DNA from: Synaphobranchus kaupii
Taxonomy: Eukaryota; Chordata; Actinopteri; Anguilliformes; Synaphobranchidae
DNA: 64,000 nt
Assembly: GCA_029718625.1 (NCBI GenBank)
Contig: CM056377.1
Location: forward strand, 32,654,653-32,718,652
Direction: 5' to 3'
Shown: piece by piece, positions 52,661-63,270 of the stretch
Layout of the letters: each line of letters starts with the position of its first letter
Position numbering within the stretch: position 1 is the first letter of the stretch
Translations under genes and position numbers: made by a program
The notes under the pieces: model-generated
The model's input: the letters and a program-made list of their open reading frames with translations, nothing else
What the model was told of the DNA's origin: nothing
Database searches by the model: none

Positions 52661-52959
52661 AGCTTTGATCAAGACTGGCAAGCTAGACCAATACACAGGA
52701 TGGAGTGAATCGCTGACCCCTCTCAATTACGCCATAAGTATTGGTCATCCTGCTGATTAAATTGGAAAGTCTTTTGACTTAAGTAGTTCCTGATATCTCA
52801 TTCCCCCAACAATTGTATTGCAATCATGATAAGATCAAGGGAATATGTGGCCAGCAGACATAATGGCATCAGAGACAGACATTTCTTACTATATGTGGAT
52901 GGATCACTTTGTGGGTGGGTTTCTTCTCCTGACTTACTTTTCCACAGAGTTCAATAGGA

Positions 52960-53482
52960 AAATGAGTCAGGAGAAACAACCCTTAAAGTGATCCTTATCT
53001 ACTGCATATCTGGCAACAGAGAGATGGCTTGAGGCTTGTTTGATAGCTCAGACCCTTGATGACTTGATGACCCCCCCTTCCTCCCAAGTCCCATAGAGAT
53101 CCATTCAAATGCAGGGAGGTTGTAGTATCGCTTGTACGAGTACCTGAAATTAAGATGTTAAGAGTCTTTCAATGTTTTTGGGTCACAGACATCAGGAAGT
53201 CACGGCATGCAAAGGATATGCAACCAAATATGAAATATGATGATGTTAATTTTTATGTTAATTTGTCCAATTACATTTTGTCCACTAAAATGGGGGGAAT
53301 ATGTAAAAAAGGGGCTACAATTGCTACACAATTTACCTGATATGGATGTAAAAACACTCAAAGCTGAAAGTCTGCACTTTAACCTCATCATCATTGTTCC
53401 ATTTCAAATCCAATGCGCTGGAGTACAGAGCCAAAACAACAAAAATTGTGTCACTGTCCAAATACTTACAGACCGCACTGTA
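52960..53482. mobile_element. Partial Tc1/mariner-like long-inverted-repeat MITE
   Basis: Shares GTCAGGAGAAACAACCCTTA and the outer arm (AAAGTCTGCACTTTAACCT to CACTGTCCAAATACTTA) with the copy at 21970-22695. It keeps only one arm and part of the core. Confidence 0.65.
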
Positions 53483-53639
53483 TAAACAAAGGCTGCATGC
53501 TGGTACTAAACATATTGACAAAGTGTATATACAAAAATATAAAGTATCATTTAACCCTTGTGTGGTGTTTGTGTTTTTGTTACTCACCCAGTGTTCGCGG
53601 GTCTGGTGGACCCACAACATTATTTGGTTTTTGCGGCGG

Positions 53640-53985
53640 GCCACCTGGAAAAGACAGTGGTGGATCCCAAGGTACAGAGAGTCACCCTATCCTTTGGAAT
53701 CAATAACAAGGACCAACAGCTATCAAGCAGTTGCAGAATATGCTGAGGATGGCCAAAACCACCTTTCCATCAGCGGAGATCTGGATTCCACTCATCAATC
53801 ACTCTGTGAACCTAGAACCCTGCCAGAGGTCCAACTTGGAAGAGATAAATGAACACATCCGCAGGAACATGCCCCATGTCCCTAAGCTTCAGGAGGAGGA
53901 CTTCTGCACTGCACAAGATAACATCCACTGGACAGATAGGACAGCAACAAACATACTGAACCACTGGCTGCACCATTTAAACTGA
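53640..53985 (+). pseudogene. SGNH/GDSL hydrolase-like domain remnant upstream of the Penelope-like RT
   Basis: Two frames joined near 53725: the first reads TLSFGINNKDQQLSS (a GxNN block III-like motif), the second AKTTFPSAEIWIPLINHS and later QDNIHWTDRTATNILNHWL, where D-N-I-H fits the SGNH block V D-x-x-H. The domain is shifted and short of its N-terminus. Similar segments recur in fish retroelement ORFs. The link to the downstream RT is inferred from position. Confidence 0.5.
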
Positions 53986-54017
53986 CAATCCCCACAAGCC
54001 CAAGCACAAACAGGGAG

Positions 54018-57000
54018 GGGAACAAAAACATTATACTACTGAGTAACAACTTTACACCTACAGAAGACCAATTTAAGCTGCTGGACAGGGGTCTGTCATT
54101 TATACCCACAGTAAATATCCGCAGAAAACAAAAAGAAACCCTCAAAGGACAAGTCCAGGAGTTCCACAGGAACAAGCTGGCAGCTTTCTTTGAGGGAGCG
54201 GAAACCAGGGAACAGATACCTTTCACACCAAGATCCATCTGGGAACCCAGACCAGAACAAATCCCAGAAGAGATTGCACAGATTATTAAAGAGGACAACA
54301 CACTAATTAAGGCACTGAACCCACAAACTCACAAAGACCAAAACAACCTCAGCAGAGGGGAGAGCCAAGCACTACTACAGCTGGCTAAAAACAAGCAAAT
54401 AATCATCAAACCAGCAGTGTCATGGTTTATGACCTTTTCCCTTGCGGTCGTGTTCCTCGGTCGCCACACGTGGGCGCTGCTCCGTTGGTGCAGTTTTGGC
54501 TCCGTCCCTTCTTTTCACGGAGTAAGTAATCAGCGTTCACAGCTGGGATTTAATGCCGTTGAGCTATTTAAGCCCATGTTCCTTTTGTTCTGGGCTTCGA
54601 TATTAATTGTTGTTTGTTTATTGTTTTGTACTGTGGTGTTTTGTTGGCTGTGAGTTATTCGTACCATTTGGGCTACTTCGCGGTCCTATTCATTGCTGAG
54701 GCAGGGCTTATTTCTTGCTGGCTCTTTAGTTACTTATCTCGTAGAAGATCTCTGCTCTATTTCGTCTTTTTGTGCTTTTCTCCGTATATGGAGTTTTGGG
54801 CGATTCTGTTCGGAACTATAGTTCTGTTCGCCCTTCGGTACATGTCTTCCCATAGGGAGATCGGGCGTTTCGCTTCTACTTAGTTACTTAGCTCGTAGAA
54901 GTATAGAGTAGCAGTTATTTGTTCCATTTTCGCCTTTGATTGGTTTTCTTACTGAGAGACCTGGCGTTTTGCTTCTACTCATTTCCGTGTTACTGTGAGC
55001 CAGTTAGTAGCTTCGGTACGTTTGTTCCCTGTTTTGTCTCCTTATTGTGGACTACGTTCCCCTTTGTTGTGAGTCAGGGTTTTATATTATATTGAGAGGC
55101 AGTGCTTGCTATTTTCGATTAAGTTTGCGTTGGTCTGTTGTTGCAGCTGTCCTGTTCGCCTTTTTTACCTGCGGGACGATTTTGTTCGGAACTATTGTTC
55201 TGTTCGTTCTCCGGGTATGTTTCTCCTTGTATGGAGCTTGGGCGATGTTGTGGACATGTTTGTGTGTGACTGCGTGTTTCCGAAAATAGCCTTGGAACGT
55301 TAGCTCTCTGTTCCTTCGCCTCGTTACATATTCTTTTACTGAGAGGCTAGGGCGTGTGTTTTCAATTAAGCTTGCGTTAGTCATTTTGGATAGTAAAGGT
55401 ATGGGACAACGGTGCTCCGTCGGCTCGCCTGTAAAATGTTTCTCCCCCTGGGAGACCGGGCGTTTACCCCTTTATGTTTTCTGCATTTGACTGCGAGCCT
55501 ATTAAACTAGCCATGGAACGTTAAATCTCTGTTCCTGGTCGCCTCGTTATATTCCTCAGCATGGAGAGGCAGGGCGTTTATTTTCTGCTAACTCGTTTTG
55601 GTCTTTTGGCCGGTGACTGTCCGGTGCGGCCTGTCCTGTTCGTTCCTTATGGTACCTGTCTCCGTACATGGAGTTTGACGATTTTGTTCGGAACTGTGGT
55701 TCTGTTTCGTCTTTCGGTGCATGTCTTCCTTTGGGGAAGATTGGGCGATGTTGTGGACATGTTTGTGTTTGACTGCGAGTCTGAGAATAGCCTTGGAACG
55801 TTATATCTCTGTTCCTTTTCGCCTCCTCGTTTACTAATTCGCATTCGTTTTCAGGGTTTGTTTGTTGTGTGTTTTATGTGTACCTATTGTTGTGTTTTGT
55901 TTGTGCCATTATGCTACTCGCCTGTTCTTATGCGTCTCGTTTCCGAGACAGGGCGTTTATTTCCAGCTTGTTTATTAGTTACTTAGCTCGTAGATGTATG
56001 GGGTAGTAGTTCTTTGTTCCCTTTCGCCTTGTTTGGGTTTCTTGTTGTGAGGCCAGGCGTTTGTGCTTCTACTCATTGGTGTGTAACAGTGAGCCGGTCT
56101 GTAGCTGTGGTGTGTGTGTGTTCCTTGTCTTGTCTCCTCCCTTAACTGCGGGGTTTCCCGCTTTAGTGGCCCTAGGGCTTAAAGAATCCCCTTGCTGCGT
56201 TTGGCTCCTCCTACCTCACACGTCACGCCCCATTACAAGCAGACAAGGGAAGTGCCATAGTTATTATGGACAGAACACAATACACACAGGAAGCCTATAG
56301 ACAACTTCACAACATAATACATTACAGAAAATTAGATGGACCCATATACCCAGACACGGCCCAGGAAATAAGTGCCATCATACAGACACTAGTAGAAAAC
56401 AAATACAAAGTTTTTACCTGAGGGGAGAGGACAACCCGAGACCTAGGATTTTTTTACCTCCTCCCCATAATACACAAGCCACCAGAATCCTGGAGCATAC
56501 CATATGAGGTCCTAGCATGGAGGCCTATTATTTCAGACTGCAACAGCGAATCCTATAGGATAGCTGAATACTTAGACTTTTTTCTGAACCCACTGTCCAC
56601 AAAACACAAAAGCTACATCAAAGGCACATATGATTTCATAAACAAAATAAAAAATGCCAAAATACCAGAAGAAGCCATCCTGTTCACCATAGACATAGAT
56701 AGTCTGTACACCAACATAAACACAACAGCGGGATTAACAGCAGTAAAAACATGGATGGAAAAGTACCCGGACAACAATCGACCGGATACAATCCTCCTGC
56801 AATTACTGGAGATAAGCCTCACCAAAAATTACTTTGAATTCAATAAATAATTCTTCTTACAGACCAGCGGCACAGCTATGGGCAAAAAATTTGCACCGGC
56901 TTATGCCAACATTTACATGGCATTTACATGAGAGGAGACTGTTTTTGAAAAATGTCCCAAACTTCCCACTAATTATTTCAGGTATTTAGATGACATCTGG

Positions 57001-57604
57001 GGAACATGGACACATAGCTCAGAAGATTTCAAACACTTCATTCAGATCCTCAACACGCACCATACATCTATCACAATTAAACACACCACACACTATGAAC
57101 ATATTGGTTTTTTGGACACTACCACATACAAGGGGCCCTCATTTCCCCAAACACACACATTAGACACTAAAGTTTTCTTTAAAGACACAGACACACATGC
57201 ACTCTTACACAAGGACAATCTCCACCTGAAACATACATTCAGAGGCCTGATTAAATCCCAATTGCTAAGGTTCAACAGAATCTGCACACAGATTACAGAC
57301 TTAGAGGAGGCTCCCAAAACCCTCTTCAATGCATTAAAACCAAGGGGGTATTCCAGAATATGTAGGAGAGACAGGAAATACAATCAAGACCAGATTGGCA
57401 CAACACATATATAACATAAGAAATCATAGGAAAACAGACACACACATAGTGGCTCATTTCCTACACCATGGACTTGAAGCAGTAGAAATATCGGGCCTCC
57501 ATTCAAACATTAACTGGACACAGGAGGACAGAAGTAGGACAGAAAGACATTGGATTAGAAAACTCAACACCATATTCCCAGGCGGATTAAACAAACGCTG
57601 GTAA
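54018..57604 (+). pseudogene. Penelope-like element (Neptune-type) reverse transcriptase and GIY-YIG endonuclease, broken
   Basis: Segment 54018-54416 has the N-terminal block LLDRGLSFIPT and ends KQIIIKPA. The frame resumes after the inserted LTR as DKGSAIVIMDRTQY. RT motifs follow: SLYTNI, TSGTAMGKKFAPAYANIYMA and catalytic YLDD (56983-56994). In-frame stops occur at 56419, 56848 and 56929. A shift and internal deletion precede the GIY-YIG remnant, which starts at YVGETGNTIKTRLAQHI (57359) and ends at the stop 57602-57604. Family knowledge: Penelope-like elements pair a telomerase-related RT with a GIY-YIG nuclease. This copy cannot be active. Confidence 0.85.
54413..56242. mobile_element. 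Solo LTR, 1820 bp, inserted in the Penelope-like element
   Basis: AGCAG at 54413-54417 is repeated at 56238-56242, and the insert 54418-56237 begins TGTCATGG and ends TTACA, the TG...CA form of LTRs. Removing it would restore continuity of the host element's frame, which confirms the borders. The insert is T/G-rich and contains imperfect internal repeats (TTCGGAACT at 54809, 55185 and 55687; GGGCGATGTTGTGGACATG near 55240 and 55743). Its retroelement family is not identified. Confidence 0.75.
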
Positions 57605-58045
57605 AACATCAACACAAGAGGGACCAAATTCTTCCTACTTAAAGGCTGCAGTACAGTGAATGGCCAGTGCAAACTTTTCTTTCCCAAGGGGCCCTCATAG
57701 CTTGGGAAATAAAGATTTTTTCCTAAACTTGGTTTTTAAAACAATAAAGCCATAACAATTTACGTAAAAATACTTCACAGATATTGACTTTATCTCAATT
57801 ACAAGCAATATAGACAGCATATATGGTTAATATTGACCATTTACCTCTGCTAGATCACATTTATCAATAAAAGTGATATTTGTTTTTTGTGGTAAAATGT
57901 GATTTTTGTGTTCTTTTACATGTTTATCACAGAAAATGAGCCAAGGCCATGAGTCTCAGGTTGAAAAAATTATGAATTGTATCATTTTTCTTTTAGTAAA
58001 CATTGAATACGGGTCCCACAGACCCAAACACCACACAAGGGTTAA

Positions 58046-59337
58046 ATTTTGGAGCTCTAAATGTGCAAATGGACTGCCGTCATCATTGGTGCTCAATGGA
58101 TGCATATTAGGTGTGGCCTTTATGCTTGCGTATGCTTTTAAGGACATGACTACCACATGATATTTTACCAGCAGGAGAACACAAACATGGTGCTAATGCC
58201 TCGTCGAAGGTGGCAGCTTTGTGTCCATGTGCAGGCTGATGATGTCAATAATTTAGCATACAGGTTACAGATTGCCCCTGCTGGGCTCTTTAACAAAATT
58301 GTCACCTCTTTTTCATTTTCCTGGCTGCTGTCTGTAGTAAACCCTCCCCCTCCTGCCTTGTTCAGAGGCAGCCCAACAGCATAAATTCTGCTTACTCACC
58401 ACCATCTCATTGCTGACAGCTGCAAAGATCTGCAGTGAGTCACAGCAGTGTACATGTAGCACTGTACTGTATATATGCTGTACTGCCATGTAGACTGGCG
58501 AAACACAGCAATTGGCTAAAACGGAGAGGGTCACCACAATACACAATAGCACAATCACTAGATCTGAAATCACTGTGTGAATCACAGTAGTGATGTAGAA
58601 TCACATATTTATCTCAATGATCCATATTTACAGAGAATACAGGCAACATAAATTGTATTCTGCTCTTCTTGTTATAGCTCATGTTCAATTTTATTTTACA
58701 TTTGTATTCTTCTAAACAGTGGCGTGTAGGCTATATTTTCAAATTGAAAATAAAACACCTTCAATTAATCATAATTGAAGATTAACTGATAACAAATACA
58801 GTTTTGAATATTTCTTATTAAATTTGAGATTCATATTGGAAGTTATTATTGATAAGGCTTATTCTCGATCTTAAGTTAAAATACAAGTTAAATTAGTCTT
58901 TTCTAAAAAAAATAATACTATTGGTTTATATTCAGTACTGTAATTGATTGACGTTTAACCAAGGGCTTTATTCATTTATTTTGTTTAAGTTTAAGTTATA
59001 TGTTAAAATTATTTGCATCTTCCTTGAATGACAGCATTCAAACTGCCTTCAAACTGTCATCATTTTGGCTACAATCAGCTGTGATATAGCTGGAACTTAT
59101 TGTGGCTGGACTAAATGAAAATGAGATGAAAGGATGTCCGTTAAATCAAAAGCAGATTTATGGCACTGCAGGCCTTCAGTTATGGAAATTCTCCAAATGT
59201 TTCTTAATAAAGACTTTACTAACCACTTATAAAAACAGGGAATGGAAGAGTGTGCACTCAGCAAATTACTCACTTCAAATGCAGAAAGAGTATATATTTG
59301 ATACAAATTATTTGTATAATTATACAACAACAACAAC
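58046..59337. other. Intergenic, no recognised feature
   Basis: AT-rich. Short open frames only, and no repeat boundaries seen. Confidence 0.45.
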
Positions 59338-59529
59338 AACAGCAATAATAGGGACTATATCTCCACGCCAGCCTGGGAACGCCTTGGGATCCCCCAGTCA
59401 GAGCTGGTCAATGTGGCCAGGGAAAGGGAAGTTTGGGGCCCCCTGCTGGAACTGCTACCTCCGCGACCCGACTTTGGATAAGCGATGGATGGATGGATGG
59501 ATGGATGGATGGATGGAACAGCAATAATA
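59338..59529 (+). mobile_element. 5'-truncated RTE-type LINE with 13-bp target duplication
   Basis: The insert 59351-59516 carries the well-known fish RTE 3' end (GGGAACGCCTTGGGATCCCC, CTACCTCCGCGACCCGACTT, GGATAAGC) and a (GGAT)n tail. AACAGCAATAATA flanks both sides (59338-59350 and 59517-59529), which fixes the insertion borders. Confidence 0.9.
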
Positions 59530-60870
59530 ATAATAATAATAATAACTTTATTTTAAGTATAAATATGTAATTTGATTGGATCAGAGTGACCAAATTGTTT
59601 ACTGAAGGGACTTTTAATGAATAATACCAAGCCTTCTCTAGACATGTTCTGCACAATAATTAGGCCCTTCTGAACTCTAATGCGTTGAGCAAATGGGTTG
59701 GAACTCAAATTACTACCAGTTCATCAGGCCAAATTAGTATTTTCATGTAATTAAGTGTTTATGTGTTCAGATTCATTTTATCATCCAGATGGGCATTTCC
59801 AGTGAGTCTATTTGATTTTTTTTTTAAAGAATAGGATTGATTTTTAAAGCAAGATTATGGTTGCTCCTTTCATTTTGTAATAGCAGCCAAAGTCAAGTAT
59901 ATTTATTCCAAATTGGAGATGTTTTTCAGCCTCTAACGACACATTAGTATTCTGTTTTATTTTTCTTAATTTTCTTTTTCTTATATAGCATAACATTGGG
60001 GTGCCCCAGTAGTTTTTAAATAAGGTCCACCAGCTCCTATTCGTTATCATTTGCCTACATATTTTTTGTTTTCTCCTTGCAAAAAAGCATTGGGTCAATT
60101 TGGTGAAGAGAATGGCCAATTACAATTGTGATGTATATATTATAACACATTATTATTATTATTATTATACAGTGCTTTTATTTGGAACATCATTGGCTAC
60201 ATTTGTGAACGCATATCTAATTTATTTTCCCTTCTACGCTACAGTATATATTTCTTTGAAATATGGTTCGTGCGTTTTGGCGACCCCAAATGCACCGAAT
60301 TGACCATGATCGTGAGCAATGAGCATGCCTGCATACGTCGCTGACATAACAAACAAGCCTCATCTTCAGATTTTACGGAGGAACGATACATGGCAAATAA
60401 ATTATGTGTTTCACGTTTCAACCATAGTCAAACGATTCCCCCCAGGGATTAAAACAAATAGCAAACCGTGCAACGATGTCTGTACTTGTAGCCTATATTG
60501 TAGCTGTGATGCTCCAGGTCAATATGTAGCTAACGCGCAAAATGATAACTTGTCATAATGTCCCTGCCAAATTCCTTCGTGGATTCTTACTTTACTTAAT
60601 TATATTTGCAATAATTCCGTGTGATTTGTAAACAAAACAGTGAAAACGTCTCTTAGAAGAAACATTGTTTTAACTGTCGATATTCAATGAAGGAATATGT
60701 TGATTATTAAAACGGTCCATACCATTACGAGAAGCACTGTAAATGAAGGTTTACGAGCAAGTGAATGGATGGTTGCCATCAGTGTTGACAATCAACAGGG
60801 AAACAATTCGATGACGCACAAAGAGGGAATCCTTTTCATGATTGACAGTGCATAGGCTAGTAAAATTCGT
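59530..60870. other. Intergenic upstream of gtpbp3
   Basis: Contains a short ATT microsatellite at 60150-60168. No gene recognised. Confidence 0.45.
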
Positions 60871-60880
60871 AAACGCTTCA

Positions 60881-61315
60881 TGACGTAAAGAATAGACCAA
60901 TCAACGGAATGCAAAGTGTCGTAGTACACCAATTAAATGCAACCGTTCGGACGGGGGCGGACTCTATGGACATGTGTGCGTAGGCTACTGTGCTAGCGAC
61001 TGAAGATTCCATGAAGGAAAGGTCGTTTGCTCTGGAAATTACCGGCAATTTATTGTACTTGTCTGTGCTTGTTTAGCATGACTGTAGTCTTTTGACTCCA
61101 CGCAGTGAAGTCTTTGAAATTAGATTTAACACCAATCTGTGACTTGGACATTGTTAGCTGGCTAACTACATACCATTGTAGAAGTCATTAACATGTAGTG
61201 CTAGCTAACTAGCTAGATAGCCAGTTGAATGACCGAAGTCACGCTAGGCTACCATACGAATAGAATAATACTACCACACTAATTAGGCTTCATATCGGTA
61301 CGGTGGGACTGAATA
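60881..61315 (+). promoter_or_regulatory. Probable gtpbp3 promoter and 5' UTR
   Basis: A CRE-like TGACGTAA at 60881-60888, a CCAAT box at 60897-60901 and a GC box GGGGGCGG at 60953-60960 lie within 80 bases, some 360 bases before the ATG. This is a TATA-less housekeeping layout. Confidence 0.5.
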
Positions 61316-61377
61316 ATGTTCAATTTTATTTCTGGATCGCTGCGGAGAGGGCCATCCTTCATTATGAAGGGATTAAG
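61316..61377 (+). CDS. gtpbp3: gtpbp3 exon 1 (presequence)
   Basis: ATG at 61316 keeps the frame through a second ATG (61364) to the GTTTGT donor. The upstream ATG was chosen because it yields a good mitochondrial targeting peptide. The Arg codon is split with exon 2. Confidence 0.75.
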
Positions 61378-63178
61378 GTTTGTTAAGGCTCCGACGTGAG
61401 CTTTTTTGTCTGATAACTAGCCTGGGCCCCGTTTCCCAAAAGCAGAGTTAAGACCATCTTAGAGTGTTTTGTGTTTCTGCTTTATTCATTTTATGATTAA
61501 AATGTACTGACATTAAATAAAAAAGATAATACAATAGCCTAAGATGATATTTACTCTTAAGATCCTTTTGGGAAACGGGGCCCTGGTTGTCGTTCATACC
61601 AGTTGAATCAGCATCATTTAATTATTTGTGGTATGGATGGACAACAGTCCCCGTGCACCTCTTACATTTGATGCATAGCCTAGCCTACTTTTAAGCTACT
61701 CATAAACACGGCATTTGGATTAAAAAAGTGTTTCTAAAAAAAAGTTATAGGCTATAATACTATCCTATATTTTACGTTTTTTGACCAGAGGTAATCCATC
61801 GAAGAATAGGTGCAGCAGTGACATTTGTGACGCTGACACCATCTTTGCGCTGTCCTCTGGGCATGGTAGATGTGGTGTGGCTGTGGTGCGTATTAGCGGC
61901 CCCGCCTCTGGTCTAGTTCTAAGCAGTCTGGCTGGCCGGACGCACAGCCGTACTGTCCCACGTACCGCGCGCCTTTGCAACATCATTGACCCTCGTTCCC
62001 AGGAGCTGCTTGACAGGGGACTCGTCCTCTGGTTCCCAGGTCTGTCATCGGCTAAAACCAATCAACCAATAAAAACATCAATCAATCTGTTTTTACGTTC
62101 TCTCTCTCTCTCTCTCCCTCCCTCTCCCTCTCCCTCTCCCTCTCCCTCTCCCCACCCAAATAAAAGCACACATACATGCACAGAAGACTCTGTGCTGAGC
62201 ATTAAGGTAGCATTGATGATGTACCAGTATTTTGTATTTGTTTTAGGTCCTCGCAGTTTCACTGGGGAAGACAGTGTGGAGTTTCACATCCATGGTGGTC
62301 CTGCTGTAATTAGTGGGGTCTTACAAGCCTTAGGTGAGTGTAGGATGTCATAATGTGTCATGGAGACTTGGAGCTGTTCAGTATGTCCAGTTTCCCCCAT
62401 GTAATGCACACACAATCTTGACTAAACCACCAACCAAGAGAAAGTATTGTTGGAATTGGAATCTCGTTGATCAGACTACCTGGAAGCCTCTGTTAGTGCT
62501 TTTCATGTGCCAATCCTTCACTAGATGGCAGTAGCGTACTAGTCGGTGTCAGAATCTCATGCTTCGAAGTCTGAATTGTTGCACTGGAATTGCTCAGGCA
62601 TTTTTGCATGTGCCACTATAGCTCCACATGCATGTTTTTGAGATGTTAAGTCTCTGACCCTTGACTCTCAAGTCACATTTCTCATGTTTCAGTAACATTA
62701 CACTCGTTTGCATGGGTATGTTCAAGACTTAAAAAGCTCTGTGATCTCCAGCAATTATTTCAAATGCCGTTTTACCACATGGCCAAATTGGGATTTGTGT
62801 CACTGCTGTTTGTAGCCACAGTGTCAGAGGAACTCTCAGTGGTGAAAAAACATAACAACGACGTCTAACAGATTTGATGTTTTAATTAGTCTGATCCCCG
62901 TCATGCTTGTTTGGCATTTTCCCCAAGATTGAACGGACTTCATAACGGCCTAATTGTAAGTGATGTGTTCCTCAGGGAGTTTGCCCGGGGTTAGGCCCGC
63001 AGAGGCTGGGGAGTTCACAAGACGAGCCTTCCATGCAGGGAAGCTGGACCTAACTGAGGTAGAGGGGCTCGGTGACCTGATTCATGCCGAAACGGAGGCC
63101 CAGAGGAGGCAGGCTCTCCGACAGATGGCAGGAGACCTGGGTCAGCTCTACCATGGGTGGAGCCAGAGGCTGATCAGG
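61316..63178 (+). CDS. gtpbp3: GTPBP3, mitochondrial tRNA-modification GTPase (5' part, runs off window)
   Basis: Join of 61316-61377, 61789-62039, 62247-62333 and 62976-63178: 603 nt, 201 codons, all GT-AG and in frame; the rest lies beyond the right edge. The N-terminus [20 protein letters not shown] is basic, hydroxylated and lacks acids, as expected for a mitochondrial presequence; a second in-frame ATG lies at residue 17. Then come [40 protein letters not shown], and [20 protein letters not shown] with [20 protein letters not shown]: the MnmE folate-binding domain and start of the helical domain. Family knowledge: with MTO1 it makes 5-taurinomethyluridine at the wobble position of mitochondrial tRNAs. 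The G domain and C-terminal cysteine motif are not in view. Confidence 0.95.
61424..61583. mobile_element. MITE with GGGCCCCGTTTCCCAAAAG inverted ends
   Basis: A 19-bp perfect terminal inverted repeat bounds a 160-bp AT-rich core in gtpbp3 intron 1; the inner arms (TTAAGA, TAGAGT-like) continue imperfectly. No clear target duplication is found, so the family is left open. Confidence 0.75.
61789..62039 (+). CDS. gtpbp3: gtpbp3 exon 2
   Basis: Encodes [20 protein letters not shown], then [20 protein letters not shown] and GLVLWFPG, the first half of the MnmE N-terminal domain. Acceptor GACCAG, donor GTCTGT. Confidence 0.95.
62099..62152. repeat. (TC)n/(TCCC)n microsatellite
   Basis: Pyrimidine repeat in gtpbp3 intron 2, about 95 bp upstream of the exon 3 acceptor. 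Confidence 0.95.
62247..62333 (+). CDS. gtpbp3: gtpbp3 exon 3
   Basis: Encodes [20 protein letters not shown], then ISGVLQAL. The S-[FY]-T-G-E-D and HGG motifs are the folate-site signature of MnmE/GTPBP3. Confidence 0.96.
62976..63178 (+). CDS. gtpbp3: gtpbp3 exon 4
   Basis: Encodes [20 protein letters not shown], then [20 protein letters not shown] and [20 protein letters not shown]. It ends in phase 0 before GTAACA. The next exon lies outside the window. Confidence 0.95.
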
Positions 63179-63270
63179 GTAACAGCATATTTTACCTGGT
63201 GCTCAATTACATAAGGCCTTTCAAGGTCTTTGATATAGATCTTGTTGAACTAATGACTATACACATCATG

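Larger units (their letters stand above)
53551..58045. mobile_element. Composite element with piggyBac-like ends and TTAA duplications
   Basis: TTAA (53551-53554) is followed by CCCTTGTGTGGTGTTTG; the exact inverse ends at 58041, followed by TTAA (58042-58045). CCC termini and TTAA targets are hallmarks of piggyBac-type transposons. Both subterminal regions carry a GGGTC-GGACCC palindrome. No piggyBac transposase is present; the interior is a Penelope-like retroelement, itself interrupted by an LTR. Confidence 0.75.

Noticed and set aside
54417..55986. Several hydrophobic open frames between 54.4 and 56.0 kb
   Set aside because: They fall within the solo LTR and reflect its T/G-rich bias.
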